Positions 51,315-61,156 are shown, counted from the first letter of the stretch. The stretch is DNA of 64,000 nucleotides from Sphingomonadales bacterium UBA6157 (GCA_002423025.1 DIUN01000007.1:87496-151495); one strand, 5' to 3'. Notes: generated by a model not told the origin, from the letters alone. Made by a program: numbers and translations.

Positions 51315-54300
51315 TTACTCCGCCGCGACGCGCCCGGGAGCTACCGCGCCAGAGCCTTCGCCGGCCGGCAGCTCGCGCACTTCAGCGGCGCCCCGGCGTG
51401 AACGGAAGCGCGCCGTCAGCCCCTCGATGCCAAGATAGACCACCGGAGTAATGAACAGCGTCAGCACCTGGCTGACCATCAGGCCGCCCATCACCGCGAT
51501 GCCCAGCGGCTGGCGCAGCTCGGCGCCGGCGCCGATGCCAAGCGCCAGCGGTGCAGCACCGGCCATGGCGGCAAAGGTCGTCATCATGATCGGGCGGAAG
51601 CGCTTGGCGCAGGCTTCCCGGATGGCGTGCGCAGGCGTCCAGCCATTGTTGCGTTGTCCCGCCAGCGCGAAGTCGATCATCATGATGGCGTTTTTCTTGA
51701 CGATGCCGATCAGCAGCACCACGCCGATGATGCCGATGACATCGAGCGGCATATCGAACAGCCACAGGAAGGCCACGGCACCGATGCCCGCTGCCGGCAG
51801 GCCCGAGAGGATGGTCAGCGGGTGCGCAAAGCTTTCATAAAGCACTCCCAGCACGATGTAGATGACGATGATGGCCGCAAGGAACAGCAGCGGCATCGTG
51901 GTGGTCGAGGCTTCAAACTGCTGGGCATTGCCGCCGAAAACACCGGTGACGGTGGCGGGCTGGCCAAGCTCGGTCGAGACATCCTCGATCAGAGACTTGG
52001 CGTCAGAGAGCGCCACCCCATCAACCAGGTTGAAAGACACGGTCACGGATGGCAGCTGGCTCTGGTGCGCCACCACGATCGGCGCGCCGCGCACCTGCAC
52101 TTTGGTGACGGCGGAGAGCGGCACCAGCGTGGCGCCGGAGCCATCCGCGGCAGTACCGCGCACGGTCAGGCGCCCGATTCCATCCGGCGTCAGTTGCTCG
52201 CCCTCGGCGATTTCCATGATCACCTGGTAGCTGTCCACATCGGTATAGACGGTTGAGACCTGCTGGTTGCCATAGGCCGCGTTGAGCGTCTGGCGAATGG
52301 CGGCCACCGGCACGCCGAGCCGGGCGGCAGCATCCCGATCAATATCGACCATGACTTCGCGGGCGCCGGTCTCGTAATCCGAGCTGACATCCTCAAAGCC
52401 ACGCTTGGCGCGCAGCGCCTGCTCGAAGCGCGGCGCGAAGGCATAAAGCTCCTCCTTGTCGATCGCCGAGAGCGTGTACTGGAAATTCGAGCTGGAGCCC
52501 CGGCCACCGAGCTGCAAATTCTGCGGCAGGCTGGGGAAGCCGGTGATGCCGGGCTCGCTGTTAAGAATCTTGCGGATGCGCCCCTGCACCTCCTCGGCGG
52601 AATCGCGCTCGCTGCGCGGCTTGAGCGGAATGAACAGCCGGCCATTGGAGTTGCTGAAGCCGGTGATGGAATTGACTTTCTCCACCGCCGGATCCTTGAG
52701 GATCTTCTCCGCCAGCTTGTCCTGCTTGGCTGACATCTCGGTGTAGCCGATATCCGGCGCGCCCTGGGTGCCGGCAACGATGGCGCCCGTATCCTCGGTG
52801 GGGAAGAAGCCCTTGGGCACGGCATAAAAGCCCCATACCGCCACAACGACCGACAGCACCGTCAATACGCCCACCACCTTGCGATGCCGCAGGGTGGAAT
52901 CCAGCCCCCGCACATAGGCGGCCTGCATCTTGTTGAAGGCGTTCGTGGAGGTCCGCGCCAGACGGCTGTTCGGCTCCTGGTGGCCCGGCTTGAGCACACG
53001 CGCCGCGATCATCGGGATCAGCGTCAGCGCCAGCAGCGCAGAAACCGCGATGGCGATCGTCATCGTCACGGCAAACTCGAAGAACAGCCGGCCGATGACA
53101 CCGCCCATGAACAGCAGCGGGATGAACACCGCCACCAGCGAGATCGAGATCGACATGACCGTGAAGGTGATTTCATTGGCGCCTGTTACGGCTGCCTCGC
53201 GCGGCGTCTCGCCATCTTCCACGTGCCGCACGATGTTCTCGAGCACGACGATGGCGTCATCGACCACGAAGCCTGTCGCCAGGGTCAGTGCCAGCAGCGA
53301 AAGATTGTCGAGGTTGAAATTGAACAGATACATGCCGGCAAATGTGCCAATGGCAGCCACCGGCAGTACGATCGCCGGAATCGCCGTGGCCCGTGCATCG
53401 CCGAGCACGAGATAGATGACGAGAATGACCAGCAATGCGGTGCCGACGAGCGTGTATTGCGCGTCCGCCACGGACTCCCGCACCGATTCCGAGCGATCGA
53501 TGATCGGCTCGATCTCCACGGTTGGCGGCAGGGCGGCCCGGATCTCGGGCAGCGCCGCGTTGACCGCATCGACCAGCTTCACCACATTGCCGCCGGGCTG
53601 GCGGGTGACAGCGACGGACAGCGAGGGCTCGCCGTTGAGCTTGGCGCCACCGCGCAAATTCTCATAGCTGCTGAACACCGCGGCAAGATCACCAAGCCGC
53701 ACCGGCAAGCCATTGCGCGTCGCCACGATGATCTCGGCAAACTCCTCCGGCTTTTCAAGATTGCCCGAAGCATTGAGGATATAGTTGCGCGAACCGCCAG
53801 AAATGACACCGACAGCAACGTTGCTGTTCGCAGCCGCAACGGCCTGTCGCACATCCTCCGGCGTAAGGTTGCGGCTGGAGAGCGCTTCAGGATCAAACTG
53901 GATGCGGATGGCATAGCGCCGCGCGCCGAAGGTGGTGACTTCACCGGCGCCCGGCAGCGTCGAGATGCGCGGCACCATGAGCGTATCGACCAGCGTCTGC
54001 AGGTCGTTCGCCGGGCGGCCCTTGTCCCGCACCGATAGCAGCAGCACGGGCTGGTCCGCCGGGTTCACCTTGCGGAAGCTGGGCGGCGAAGGCATCTCGT
54101 TGGGCAGCCGCCGCACGACTTCCGAGAGCGCCGTCTGCACATCAAGCGCGGCACTGTCGATATCCCGATCCAGCGAGAACTGCACGGTGATCTGGGTGGA
54201 GCCGGTGGAAGAACTGGAGGTAATCTGGTCGATGCCGGCGATTGTGGAAAGCTGGCGCTCGATCGGCGTGGCGACAGTGGACGCCATGGTCGCGGGGTTG

Positions 54301-54461
54301 GCGCCCGGCAGGCCGGCACGGATCTGGATGGTGGGGAAATCCACCTCAGGCAGCGCCGAGAGCGGCAGCAGCCGATAGCCGAAGATGCCGGCGAAGATGA
54401 TCGCGGCGGTGAGCAGCACGGTCGCCACCGGCCGCTCGACGAAAAAGCGCGCAAAGCCCAT
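51315..54461 (-). CDS. RND efflux transporter, HAE1/AcrB-type
   Basis: Proton-driven inner-membrane pump of 1048 residues with the usual duplicated TM and periplasmic porter layout. It starts FARFFVERPVATVLLTAAII. The proton-relay acidic pair is LATGFVVDDAIVVLENIVRH. NAIMMIDFALAGQRNNG and IREACAKRFRPIMMTTFAAM belong to the second half. Substrates of such pumps are often drugs, detergents or dyes. Its ATG overlaps the adaptor stop as TGATG, so adaptor and pump are coupled. No outer-membrane factor gene lies next to it. Confidence 0.95.
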   Translation of the reverse strand: MGFARFFVERPVATVLLTAAIIFAGIFGYRLLPLSALPEVDFPTIQIRAGLPGANPATMASTVATPIERQLSTIAGIDQITSSSSTGSTQITVQFSLDRDIDSAALDVQTALSEVVRRLPNEMPSPPSFRKVNPADQPVLLLSVRDKGRPANDLQTLVDTLMVPRISTLPGAGEVTTFGARRYAIRIQFDPEALSSRNLTPEDVRQAVAAANSNVAVGVISGGSRNYILNASGNLEKPEEFAEIIVATRNGLPVRLGDLAAVFSSYENLRGGAKLNGEPSLSVAVTRQPGGNVVKLVDAVNAALPEIRAALPPTVEIEPIIDRSESVRESVADAQYTLVGTALLVILVIYLVLGDARATAIPAIVLPVAAIGTFAGMYLFNFNLDNLSLLALTLATGFVVDDAIVVLENIVRHVEDGETPREAAVTGANEITFTVMSISISLVAVFIPLLFMGGVIGRLFFEFAVTMTIAIAVSALLALTLIPMIAARVLKPGHQEPNSRLARTSTNAFNKMQAAYVRGLDSTLRHRKVVGVLTVLSVVVAVWGFYAVPKGFFPTEDTGAIVAGTQGAPDIGYTEMSAKQDKLAEKILKDPAVEKVNSITGFSNSNGRLFIPLKPRSERDSAEEVQGRIRKILNSEPGITGFPSLPQNLQLGGRGSSSNFQYTLSAIDKEELYAFAPRFEQALRAKRGFEDVSSDYETGAREVMVDIDRDAAARLGVPVAAIRQTLNAAYGNQQVSTVYTDVDSYQVIMEIAEGEQLTPDGIGRLTVRGTAADGSGATLVPLSAVTKVQVRGAPIVVAHQSQLPSVTVSFNLVDGVALSDAKSLIEDVSTELGQPATVTGVFGGNAQQFEASTTTMPLLFLAAIIVIYIVLGVLYESFAHPLTILSGLPAAGIGAVAFLWLFDMPLDVIGIIGVVLLIGIVKKNAIMMIDFALAGQRNNGWTPAHAIREACAKRFRPIMMTTFAAMAGAAPLALGIGAGAELRQPLGIAVMGGLMVSQVLTLFITPVVYLGIEGLTARFRSRRGAAEVRELPAGEGSGAVAPGRVAAE

Positions 54462-55642
54462 CAGCCGCCTGCCGGGGCTGGCGTGCCAATGGCAGCGGTG
54501 CGCGGCGCATTGCCCGGCTTGCCGGGGCCCTTGGTCCGCACCTTGTCACCCGGCTTCAGCTTGGAGAGCGCATCCGTGACGATCCGCTCGCCCTCCTTGA
54601 CGCCCGAAGCAAGGAACACCTTGCCGCCAGAGCGACCGGCCACCGTCACATCGCGCATCGCAACCTTGCCCTCGCCATCGATGGTCCAGACGAACGGCGC
54701 GTCCCGACCGGTCTGCACGGCGGCTTCCGGCAGCGCGATGCGCGGGCTCGGCATGCCAAGCGCCATATCGACATTCACGATCGCGCCGGGCCAGAGGATA
54801 TCACCGGGGTTGTTGAACTCGGCCTTGGCGGTGACAGAGCCGTTGCCCGGATCGACATTGTTGTCGAGGAAGGCAAGGCTGCCACTGGCCAGCGGCGGAC
54901 CATCAAGCTCGCCAGTGCGCGGGCGAACAGCCACCGCAAGCCGGCCCTTGGCCATGGCACCACGGACGTTCTGGATCTCTTCCGGCGGGACCAGGAAGCG
55001 CACGGAAATGGGGGAAAGCTGGTTCACCGTCACCAGCGGCAGCGCATCGGCCGGCCGCACATTGGCGCCGAGCCGGAAATTGATCTCGCCGGTGCGCCCG
55101 CTCACCGGGGCGCGCACTGTCAGATAACTGAGCATGGTCTCGGCATTGCGCACCGCAGCCTCGGCACCGGCGATGCCGGCGGTGCCGCCCTGCGCCAGCG
55201 CCTTGCGCTGGTCGAGCACGGTGCCGGAAATGAAGCCTTTGCCGACCAGCTGCTGAGCCCGACCATAATCGGCGCTGGCCTGCGCTGCGGTCGCCCGCGC
55301 GCTCGCCAGCTGCGCCCGTGCCTGCGCCAGCTGCGCCCGCGCCGCCCGATCATCAAGACGGAACAGCGGCTGCCCGGCGCGGACGTTATCGCCCTCCTGG
55401 AACATAACGGCGATGATCTCACCCTCGGCACGCGGCCGCACGGCCACGGTCTGCAGCGGCGTCACCGTGCCCAGCGCCACCAAGCGCGGCGCGAAATCAG
55501 CCGATTTTGCCGCCTCTGCTCCCACCAGGGAAGGTGGCCGGCCGCCGCCCTTGCCGCCCGCCTCATCGCTGCTGCTGCACGCAGCAAGGACCAGCGCCAA
55601 TGCGCCGAGGATCGGGAGCGGTGAGGTTTTGACGGTAATCAT
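54461..55642 (-). CDS. RND efflux periplasmic adaptor (membrane fusion protein)
   Basis: Lipoprotein adaptor of 393 residues that links the RND pump to an outer-membrane channel. The signal peptide ends in the lipobox LAAC with Cys22. The barrel-sandwich domain starts LGTVTPLQTVAVRPRAEGEI and ends in VRAPVSGRTGEINFRLGANV after a helical hairpin. Beta-barrel and membrane-proximal domains follow, with TDALSKLKPGDKVRTKGPGK near the end. GAGGAA precedes the ATG. Expression is coupled to the pump gene. Confidence 0.94.
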   Translation of the reverse strand: MITVKTSPLPILGALALVLAACSSSDEAGGKGGGRPPSLVGAEAAKSADFAPRLVALGTVTPLQTVAVRPRAEGEIIAVMFQEGDNVRAGQPLFRLDDRAARAQLAQARAQLASARATAAQASADYGRAQQLVGKGFISGTVLDQRKALAQGGTAGIAGAEAAVRNAETMLSYLTVRAPVSGRTGEINFRLGANVRPADALPLVTVNQLSPISVRFLVPPEEIQNVRGAMAKGRLAVAVRPRTGELDGPPLASGSLAFLDNNVDPGNGSVTAKAEFNNPGDILWPGAIVNVDMALGMPSPRIALPEAAVQTGRDAPFVWTIDGEGKVAMRDVTVAGRSGGKVFLASGVKEGERIVTDALSKLKPGDKVRTKGPGKPGNAPRTAAIGTPAPAGG

Positions 55643-55819
55643 GCATTCCTCTTACGCGGCGAAAAGCCATTTCCCCCGCGCCAATTCAGCATCATGCAGG
55701 AATATTGCGCCGCAGCAATCGCGACATGATTTACCGTAATCCGGCCACGGCCAACTTTGCAATGCAACAGCATGTCGCGCACCCTGCAGCGTGCCGGCAC
55801 CCGGCGCCGGCCACAGCGT

Positions 55820-56665
55820 TCAGGCCTTCAGCCGCCATCCCGAACGCAGCACCTTGTAGCATATCCACCACAACACCGCATTGACGATGATGAGCATCAG
55901 CGCCCCCTGCCCGAGCAGGCCATCCGAAACACCGATGAAACCGCTGCGAAACCCATCAATCACATAAAAGAACGGGTTGGCATGGCTGATCATGGCCATG
56001 GTCGGGTTGACCTTGTCGATGGCGTAAAAGGTGCCGGACAGCAACGTCAGCGGCTGGATGACAAAATTGGTCACAGCCGCGGCATGGTCGAACTTGTCTG
56101 CCCAGATGCCGGTGAGCACGCCAAGCAGCGCCAGCATGATCGCGCCCATCGAGCCGAAGAACACCACCAGTAGCGGATTGGCGATCGGCACGTTGACGCC
56201 CGGTGCAATCGCCATGGCGGCCCACACGGCAATGCCCACCAGCCAGGCGCGGGTGAGCGCGCCGGCGACATAGGCCACGACCAGCTCGGCGGCGGAGAGC
56301 GGCGGCATCAGCACATCGATGATCGAGCCCTGGACCTTGGCGACAAGAATGGATGAGGAAGAATTGGCAAAGGCATTCTGGATCATGCCCATCACGATAA
56401 GCCCCGGCCCGAGGAAATCGGCATAGGGCACGCCAAGCACCTGCGGCCGGCTGCTGCCCAGCGCCAGCGCGAAAATCACCAGGAACATCAGCGTGGTGAT
56501 GGCCGGCGCCCACACCGTCTGCAACTGCACCTTGAAAAAGCGCCGAACTTCCTTCAAATACAGGGTCTGCAAACCCTGCCAGTTCACGGAAGGAATCACC
56601 GCCACCCCCGGCTCGGGATGGCGCTGGCCAGAAGTTTCGGGCATGGGGTTTCCAGAAGAATTCAT
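55820..56665 (-). CDS. ABC-2 type transporter permease (YadH-like)
   Basis: Membrane permease of about 281 residues with six hydrophobic segments. It has LYLKEVRRFFKVQLQTVWAP, PYADFLGPGLIVMGMIQNAF and SHANPFFYVIDGFRSGFIGV, which fit the YadH-type ABC-2 family. No ATPase gene (yadG-type) is adjacent, so its partner must be elsewhere. Candidate starts are 56677, 56665 and 56644; 56665 was used because a GGTGA lies just before it. It is divergent from gcrA. GC-rich complementary sequence follows the stop, but no T-tract is seen. Confidence 0.88.
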   Translation of the reverse strand: MNSSGNPMPETSGQRHPEPGVAVIPSVNWQGLQTLYLKEVRRFFKVQLQTVWAPAITTLMFLVIFALALGSSRPQVLGVPYADFLGPGLIVMGMIQNAFANSSSSILVAKVQGSIIDVLMPPLSAAELVVAYVAGALTRAWLVGIAVWAAMAIAPGVNVPIANPLLVVFFGSMGAIMLALLGVLTGIWADKFDHAAAVTNFVIQPLTLLSGTFYAIDKVNPTMAMISHANPFFYVIDGFRSGFIGVSDGLLGQGALMLIIVNAVLWWICYKVLRSGWRLKA

Positions 56666-56730
56666 TTCACCGGACATAGCGCCGGAACCGCACCGCCAGC
56701 AAGGCAGGCGCGGCAAAAAGGACGAAGCGC

Positions 56731-57264
56731 ATGGCCTGGACTGACGAACGCATCGCTGTACTCAAGGCCGGCTGGGAAGGCGGGATGACCGCCAGCCAGA
56801 TCGCCGAGCAGCTTGGCGAAGGCGTCACCCGCAACGCCGTCATCGGCAAGGCGCACCGGCTTGGGCTGGAAGCGCGCCCCTCCCCCGTCAAGGCCGGCGA
56901 GGATGTGGCCGAGGCCGCTCCGGCACCAGCACCCGCCGCCAAGGCCGAGCCGCCCGCTGCCGCCCCCGCCGCCAGCCCTGTTGCACCTGCCGCAGCCCCG
57001 GTGGCCAAGGCCGCCGCTGCCGCCAAGCGCCCGGCGCGCACCGGCAAGGCTGCGCGCACCACGCTGCTCGATCTCAACGAGAAGATCTGCAAATGGCCGA
57101 TCGGCCACCCCGGCGAGCCGGATTTCCACTTCTGCGGCAAGCCTGTGCAGGTGAGCTTCCCCTATTGCACCGAGCATTGCCTGGTGGCGTACCAGGCGCA
57201 GCTGCCGCGGCGTGATCGGGACCGCCGCCCGCCGCCGCAGATGCCGGGCATGCCGCGCCGCTAA
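56731..57264 (+). CDS. gcrA: GcrA cell cycle regulator
   Basis: Alphaproteobacterial transcription regulator that binds sigma70 RNA polymerase at CcrM-methylated GANTC promoters. The product has 177 residues. The N-terminal HTH reads AWTDERIAVLKAGWEGGMTA then QIAEQLGEGVTRNAVIGKA. A long Ala/Pro-rich linker separates it from a C-terminal sigma-binding domain with CKWPIGHPGEPDFHFCGKPV and YCTEHCLVAY. It is a strong marker of alphaproteobacterial origin. It is divergent from the ABC permease, with a 65-bp gap. Confidence 0.93.
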   Translation: MAWTDERIAVLKAGWEGGMTASQIAEQLGEGVTRNAVIGKAHRLGLEARPSPVKAGEDVAEAAPAPAPAAKAEPPAAAPAASPVAPAAAPVAKAAAAAKRPARTGKAARTTLLDLNEKICKWPIGHPGEPDFHFCGKPVQVSFPYCTEHCLVAYQAQLPRRDRDRRPPPQMPGMPRR

Positions 57265-57360
57265 ACGGCGCGTAACAGCGCAGCCCCTGCTCGCCGGTTG
57301 CCATCGCTCCACCCTCCGGTTAACGTGCACGTAAAGCGCGCTAGCCGCCGCCGGGGAGCC

Positions 57361-58863
57361 ATGTACGTGACCGAAACTGTTGCTGATTTCGATGTCCTGA
57401 TCGTTGGTGCCGGCCTCTCCGGCATCGGCGCCGCCGTGCATTTGCAGCGTGATTGCCCGGACCGCAGCTTCGCCATCCTCGAAGGTCGGGACGCCATCGG
57501 CGGCACCTGGGATCTGTTCCGCTACCCCGGCATCCGCTCGGACAGCGACATGTACACCCTCGGCTACAGGTTCAAACCCTGGACAGCGGCCAAGTCCATC
57601 GCCGATGGCCCGAGCATCCGCAGCTATATCCACGAAACCGCGCAGGAGCATGGCCTCGAGCAGCACATCCGCTTCGGCCACAAGGTTCAGTCCGCGGCAT
57701 GGGACAGCGCCTCAGCCCGCTGGACGGTCACAGCCGCCCGCAAGGACGGCAGCACGACGCAATTCACCTGCAATTTCCTTTACATGTGCTCGGGCTATTA
57801 CAGCTATTCGCAGGGCTACAAGCCCGAGTGGCCCGGCGAGGCGACGTTCAACGGCCCCATCATCCAGCCCCAATTCTGGCCGGAAGCGCTGGATTACGCC
57901 GGCAAGAAGGTCGTCATCATCGGCTCCGGCGCCACCGCCGTGACGCTGGTGCCCGAGATGGCCAAGCAGGCGGCGCGCGTCACGATGCTGCAGCGCTCCC
58001 CCACCTATGTCGTCAGCCTGCCGGGCAGTGACCGCATCGCCAACATCCTGCGCGCCGTCCTGCCGGCGCAAATGGCCTATGATCTGGTGCGCTGGAAAAA
58101 CGTCAGCTTCGGCATGTGGTTCTACAAGCAAACCCGCAAGCACCCCGAGAAGGTCCGCGCCAACCTGCTCGGCCGCCTCAAGAAGCTGCTGCCCGAAACC
58201 TTCGATACCGCCCGCCACTTCACCCCCAAATACAACCCGTGGGACCAGCGGCTCTGCGCCGTGCCGGATGGGGACCTGTTCAAGGCGATCAGCGACGGCA
58301 AGGCCGATGTGGTGACAGACACCATCACCAGCTTCGAGCCCGGCGGCATCCGCCTCGCCTCGGGCAGTCTGCTGGAAGCGGACATCATCGTCGCCGCCAC
58401 CGGCCTCAAGCTGGAGGCGCTCGGCGGCATGGCGGTGAGCGTTGATGGCGAGCCGCGCCGCATCGCCGATGCACTGGCCTACAAGGGCATGATGTTCTCC
58501 GGCATCCCCAACCTGGCGATCAGCTTTGGCTACATCAACGCTAGCTGGACCCTGCGGTCGGACCTTATTGCCGAATATGTCGGCCGCCTGCTCAACCACA
58601 TGAAGGCCAGCGGCACCAGCATCGCCACCCCCACCCCCAGCCCCGATGTGCATCCCCAGCGGCTGGCGATGGACCTCTCCTCGGGCTATGTGCAGCGCGG
58701 CGCCGATGCCCTGCCGCGCTCCGGCAACCGCGCGCCCTGGGTCGTCACCGCCAACTACACGCTCGATCGGCAGGAGCTGCGAGATGGCGCCCTTGGGGAC
58801 GACATGGTGTTCACCCGCCCGCACGCCGTCAGCCGCCCGGCGCTGGCAGAGGCTGCGGAGTAA
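57361..58863 (+). CDS. EthA-like flavin monooxygenase with altered BVMO fingerprint
   Basis: Class B flavoprotein monooxygenase of 500 residues. The FAD fold is VLIVGAGLSGIGAAVHL. GGTWDLFRYPGIRSDSDMYT and YNPWDQRLC match EthA-type Baeyer-Villiger enzymes. The second nucleotide-binding fold is VVIIGSGATAVTLVPEM. The fingerprint FxGxxxHxxxW reads FNGPIIQPQFW at 163-173, with Gln169 in place of the central His. Otherwise the protein is full-length with intact cofactor motifs. Ketone oxygenation or sulfoxidation is likely but not certain. GGGGAG precedes the ATG at 57361. Confidence 0.9.
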   Translation: MYVTETVADFDVLIVGAGLSGIGAAVHLQRDCPDRSFAILEGRDAIGGTWDLFRYPGIRSDSDMYTLGYRFKPWTAAKSIADGPSIRSYIHETAQEHGLEQHIRFGHKVQSAAWDSASARWTVTAARKDGSTTQFTCNFLYMCSGYYSYSQGYKPEWPGEATFNGPIIQPQFWPEALDYAGKKVVIIGSGATAVTLVPEMAKQAARVTMLQRSPTYVVSLPGSDRIANILRAVLPAQMAYDLVRWKNVSFGMWFYKQTRKHPEKVRANLLGRLKKLLPETFDTARHFTPKYNPWDQRLCAVPDGDLFKAISDGKADVVTDTITSFEPGGIRLASGSLLEADIIVAATGLKLEALGGMAVSVDGEPRRIADALAYKGMMFSGIPNLAISFGYINASWTLRSDLIAEYVGRLLNHMKASGTSIATPTPSPDVHPQRLAMDLSSGYVQRGADALPRSGNRAPWVVTANYTLDRQELRDGALGDDMVFTRPHAVSRPALAEAAE

Positions 58864-58960
58864 CCCACGCCGCCTCCGTTGATTCCCTTATGTTGCACTT
58901 TTGTGTCGGTTGGTCCAAGGCCAGCCCAACCGCAGAAGCGCGGGCAAACAGGGTTGAACC

Positions 58961-60346
58961 ATGACAAAACGCATCCTCACCGCGATGCTGGGCTTGAGCG
59001 TTCTGGCGGTGCCCTGCGCCCCGGCCCACGCGCAAACTGTCGAGGAGCTGCAGCGGCAGATCGATGAGCTCAAGGCCATGGTCCTGCAGCTCAAGGCCGC
59101 GCAAGCCGCACCTGCCCCAGCCCCCGCCCCCGCTGTTGCCGCCCCGGCCCCGGCCCCCGCGCCCGTCATCGTCGCCTCACAGGCCCCCCGCTCCAAGCCC
59201 TGGTTCGAGCGGCTCTCCCTGCGCGGTTACACACAGCTTCGCGTCAACGAGATCCTCTCGGGGGATCGCAACGCCCCGGCCGGCGTCTCCCGCCTGCGCT
59301 CGGTGCATGATGGCGGCATCAACGCCAGCAACAACCTGGCTTTCCGCCGCGTCCGCCTCGTGTTCGAGGGGGATCTGGGGGACAACGTCTCCTTCTATCT
59401 CCAGCCGGATTTCGCCACCAGCGTCAGCGGGCAATCCGCCGGCGAGCGGCGCGAGAATTATGGCCAGCTGCGGGATGCCTATGTTGATCTGCATCTGGGC
59501 AGCCAGCGCCAGTTCAAGGTGCGCTTCGGACAGTCCAAGGTGCCGTTCGGCTGGGAGAACCTGCAATCCTCGTCCAATCGCCTGGCGCTGGACCGTACGG
59601 ACGCCCTGAACAGCGCCGTGCCGAGCGAGCGGGACCTTGGCATCGTCGCCTTCTACACCCCGCCCCATGTCCAGCGCATCTGGAAGCGGCTGAGTGATGA
59701 CAAGCAGAAGCTGTTCGGCAACTATGGTGCCTTTGGGGTCGGCGTGTTCAACGGCCAGGGCGTCAACCGCACCGAGAGCAACAACAACCTGATGACGGTG
59801 GCGATGGTCACCTGGCCGTTCGAGCTGGATGCCCTTGGCGGCGCGCTCGATGGCCAGGTGCTGGAGCTCGGCGGCGCCGCCATGCGCAACAAGGTGCAGC
59901 CGGAAATCCGCACCGGCGGCGTGAGCGCTGCGTCCTATGATGACAATCGCGTCGGCCTCCACGCCATTCTCTATCCGCAGCCGCTGGGCTTCCAGGCCGA
60001 GTGGAACTGGGGCCGCGGCCCGGAGTTCGATGCCGCCACCAACAGCATCGCCACCAAGTCCCTCAACGGCGGCTATATCCAGACGATGCTGCGCATCGCC
60101 AAGTCCCCCTTGGGGCCGATGATGCCCTATGCCCGCTGGCAGCATTATCGCGGCGGCTGGAAGGCCGGGCTCAACGCCCCCCGGCTGGAAACCGATGAAG
60201 TGGAAATCGGCATCGAGTTCCAGCCCATCCGCCCGCTGGAGTTCACGCTGGCCTATGCGCACATGAAGCGCCTGGAAGCCGACGAACGCCGTTCCGGCCG
60301 CGCCGAGGGTGACCTGCTGCGCGCCCAGCTGCAGTGGAATTATTGA
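58961..60346 (+). CDS. Phosphate-selective-type porin (OprP/OprO family)
   Basis: Outer-membrane porin of 461 residues. A signal peptide ends near PAHAQ. A coiled-coil of about 25 residues (VEELQRQIDELKAMVLQ) and an Ala/Pro-rich stretch follow. The barrel starts RLSLRGYTQLRVN and contains FRRVRLVFEGDLGDNVSFYL, VRFGQSKVPFGWENLQSSSN and the terminal AQLQWNY. These fit porin O/P, although phosphate selectivity is not shown for most members. It ends 40 bp from a convergent DUF2189 gene. Confidence 0.88.
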   Translation: MTKRILTAMLGLSVLAVPCAPAHAQTVEELQRQIDELKAMVLQLKAAQAAPAPAPAPAVAAPAPAPAPVIVASQAPRSKPWFERLSLRGYTQLRVNEILSGDRNAPAGVSRLRSVHDGGINASNNLAFRRVRLVFEGDLGDNVSFYLQPDFATSVSGQSAGERRENYGQLRDAYVDLHLGSQRQFKVRFGQSKVPFGWENLQSSSNRLALDRTDALNSAVPSERDLGIVAFYTPPHVQRIWKRLSDDKQKLFGNYGAFGVGVFNGQGVNRTESNNNLMTVAMVTWPFELDALGGALDGQVLELGGAAMRNKVQPEIRTGGVSAASYDDNRVGLHAILYPQPLGFQAEWNWGRGPEFDAATNSIATKSLNGGYIQTMLRIAKSPLGPMMPYARWQHYRGGWKAGLNAPRLETDEVEIGIEFQPIRPLEFTLAYAHMKRLEADERRSGRAEGDLLRAQLQWNY

Positions 60347-60385
60347 TCCGAGTTCCGTAGCGGCGCCTCTTGAGCAGGAAGCGAA

Positions 60386-61156
60386 TTATCCAACCGAGCG
60401 GCGATACAGGTGCCAGGTTGCGTGCCCAAGCACCGGCAGCACGACCAGCAGCCCCAGAAACAGCGGCAACATGGCGACAAACAGGGCAACCGCGATCAAG
60501 ACCGCCCATGCCAGAAGCACGAAGGTGTTTGACCGCACGGTTGCCAGGCTCACGATGATCGCCGTGATGAAATCAACCTCGCGATCCACCAGCAACGGCA
60601 GGCTGACGACCGTGATGGCATAAAACGCCAGCGCCAGCAGCGCCCCGACAGCACCGCCGAACAGCAGCATCAGGATACCGGCCCCGCTGCGCAACGCCTC
60701 AAGCCCGTCTTTGCCTACCCCCGCCTCCGCCATGAAGACGGCAAAGATGCCGTGCGCAATCATCAGCCAGAAGGCAAAGGCGACAAACAGGATGACGCCC
60801 ATGCTCAGGATCTGCTCGTCCCCACGGCCGCGCAAGGCACCCAGAACAGAGCGCCAGCTCATCGGAAGGCCCGCCTCGCGGCGACGGCTGACTTCATAGA
60901 GCCCCACAGCCGCAAACGGCGCCAGCAGCGGAAACCCCGCCGCAGCCGGAACCAGCCAGCCGAATTCCCCCCTGGCAAACAGCAGGAAATACAGCGCCAT
61001 CCCGGCAATCACATAGATCACGCCAAAGAACAGCCCGAACGCCGGACAGGCTCTGAAATCCTGCCAGCCAGCGGCAAGCGCGGCGCGAAGATCACTCACC
61101 GTGAGATCACGTGCCACCGTTACAGGCGCAACCTCGGCTTGCTTGACCATGCTCAT
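60386..61156 (-). CDS. DUF2189 membrane protein
   Basis: Integral membrane protein of 256 residues with about six TM segments. It begins MSMVKQAEVAPVTVARDLTV and has LAAGWQDFRACPAFGLFFGV, typical of DUF2189. PFAAVGLYEVSRRREAG is another family-like block. Function is unknown. ATG at 61156 has a strong GGAGGA site; longer frame sequence to 61357 is not conserved. It borders the AT-rich island. Confidence 0.78.
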   Translation of the reverse strand: MSMVKQAEVAPVTVARDLTVSDLRAALAAGWQDFRACPAFGLFFGVIYVIAGMALYFLLFARGEFGWLVPAAAGFPLLAPFAAVGLYEVSRRREAGLPMSWRSVLGALRGRGDEQILSMGVILFVAFAFWLMIAHGIFAVFMAEAGVGKDGLEALRSGAGILMLLFGGAVGALLALAFYAITVVSLPLLVDREVDFITAIIVSLATVRSNTFVLLAWAVLIAVALFVAMLPLFLGLLVVLPVLGHATWHLYRRSVG

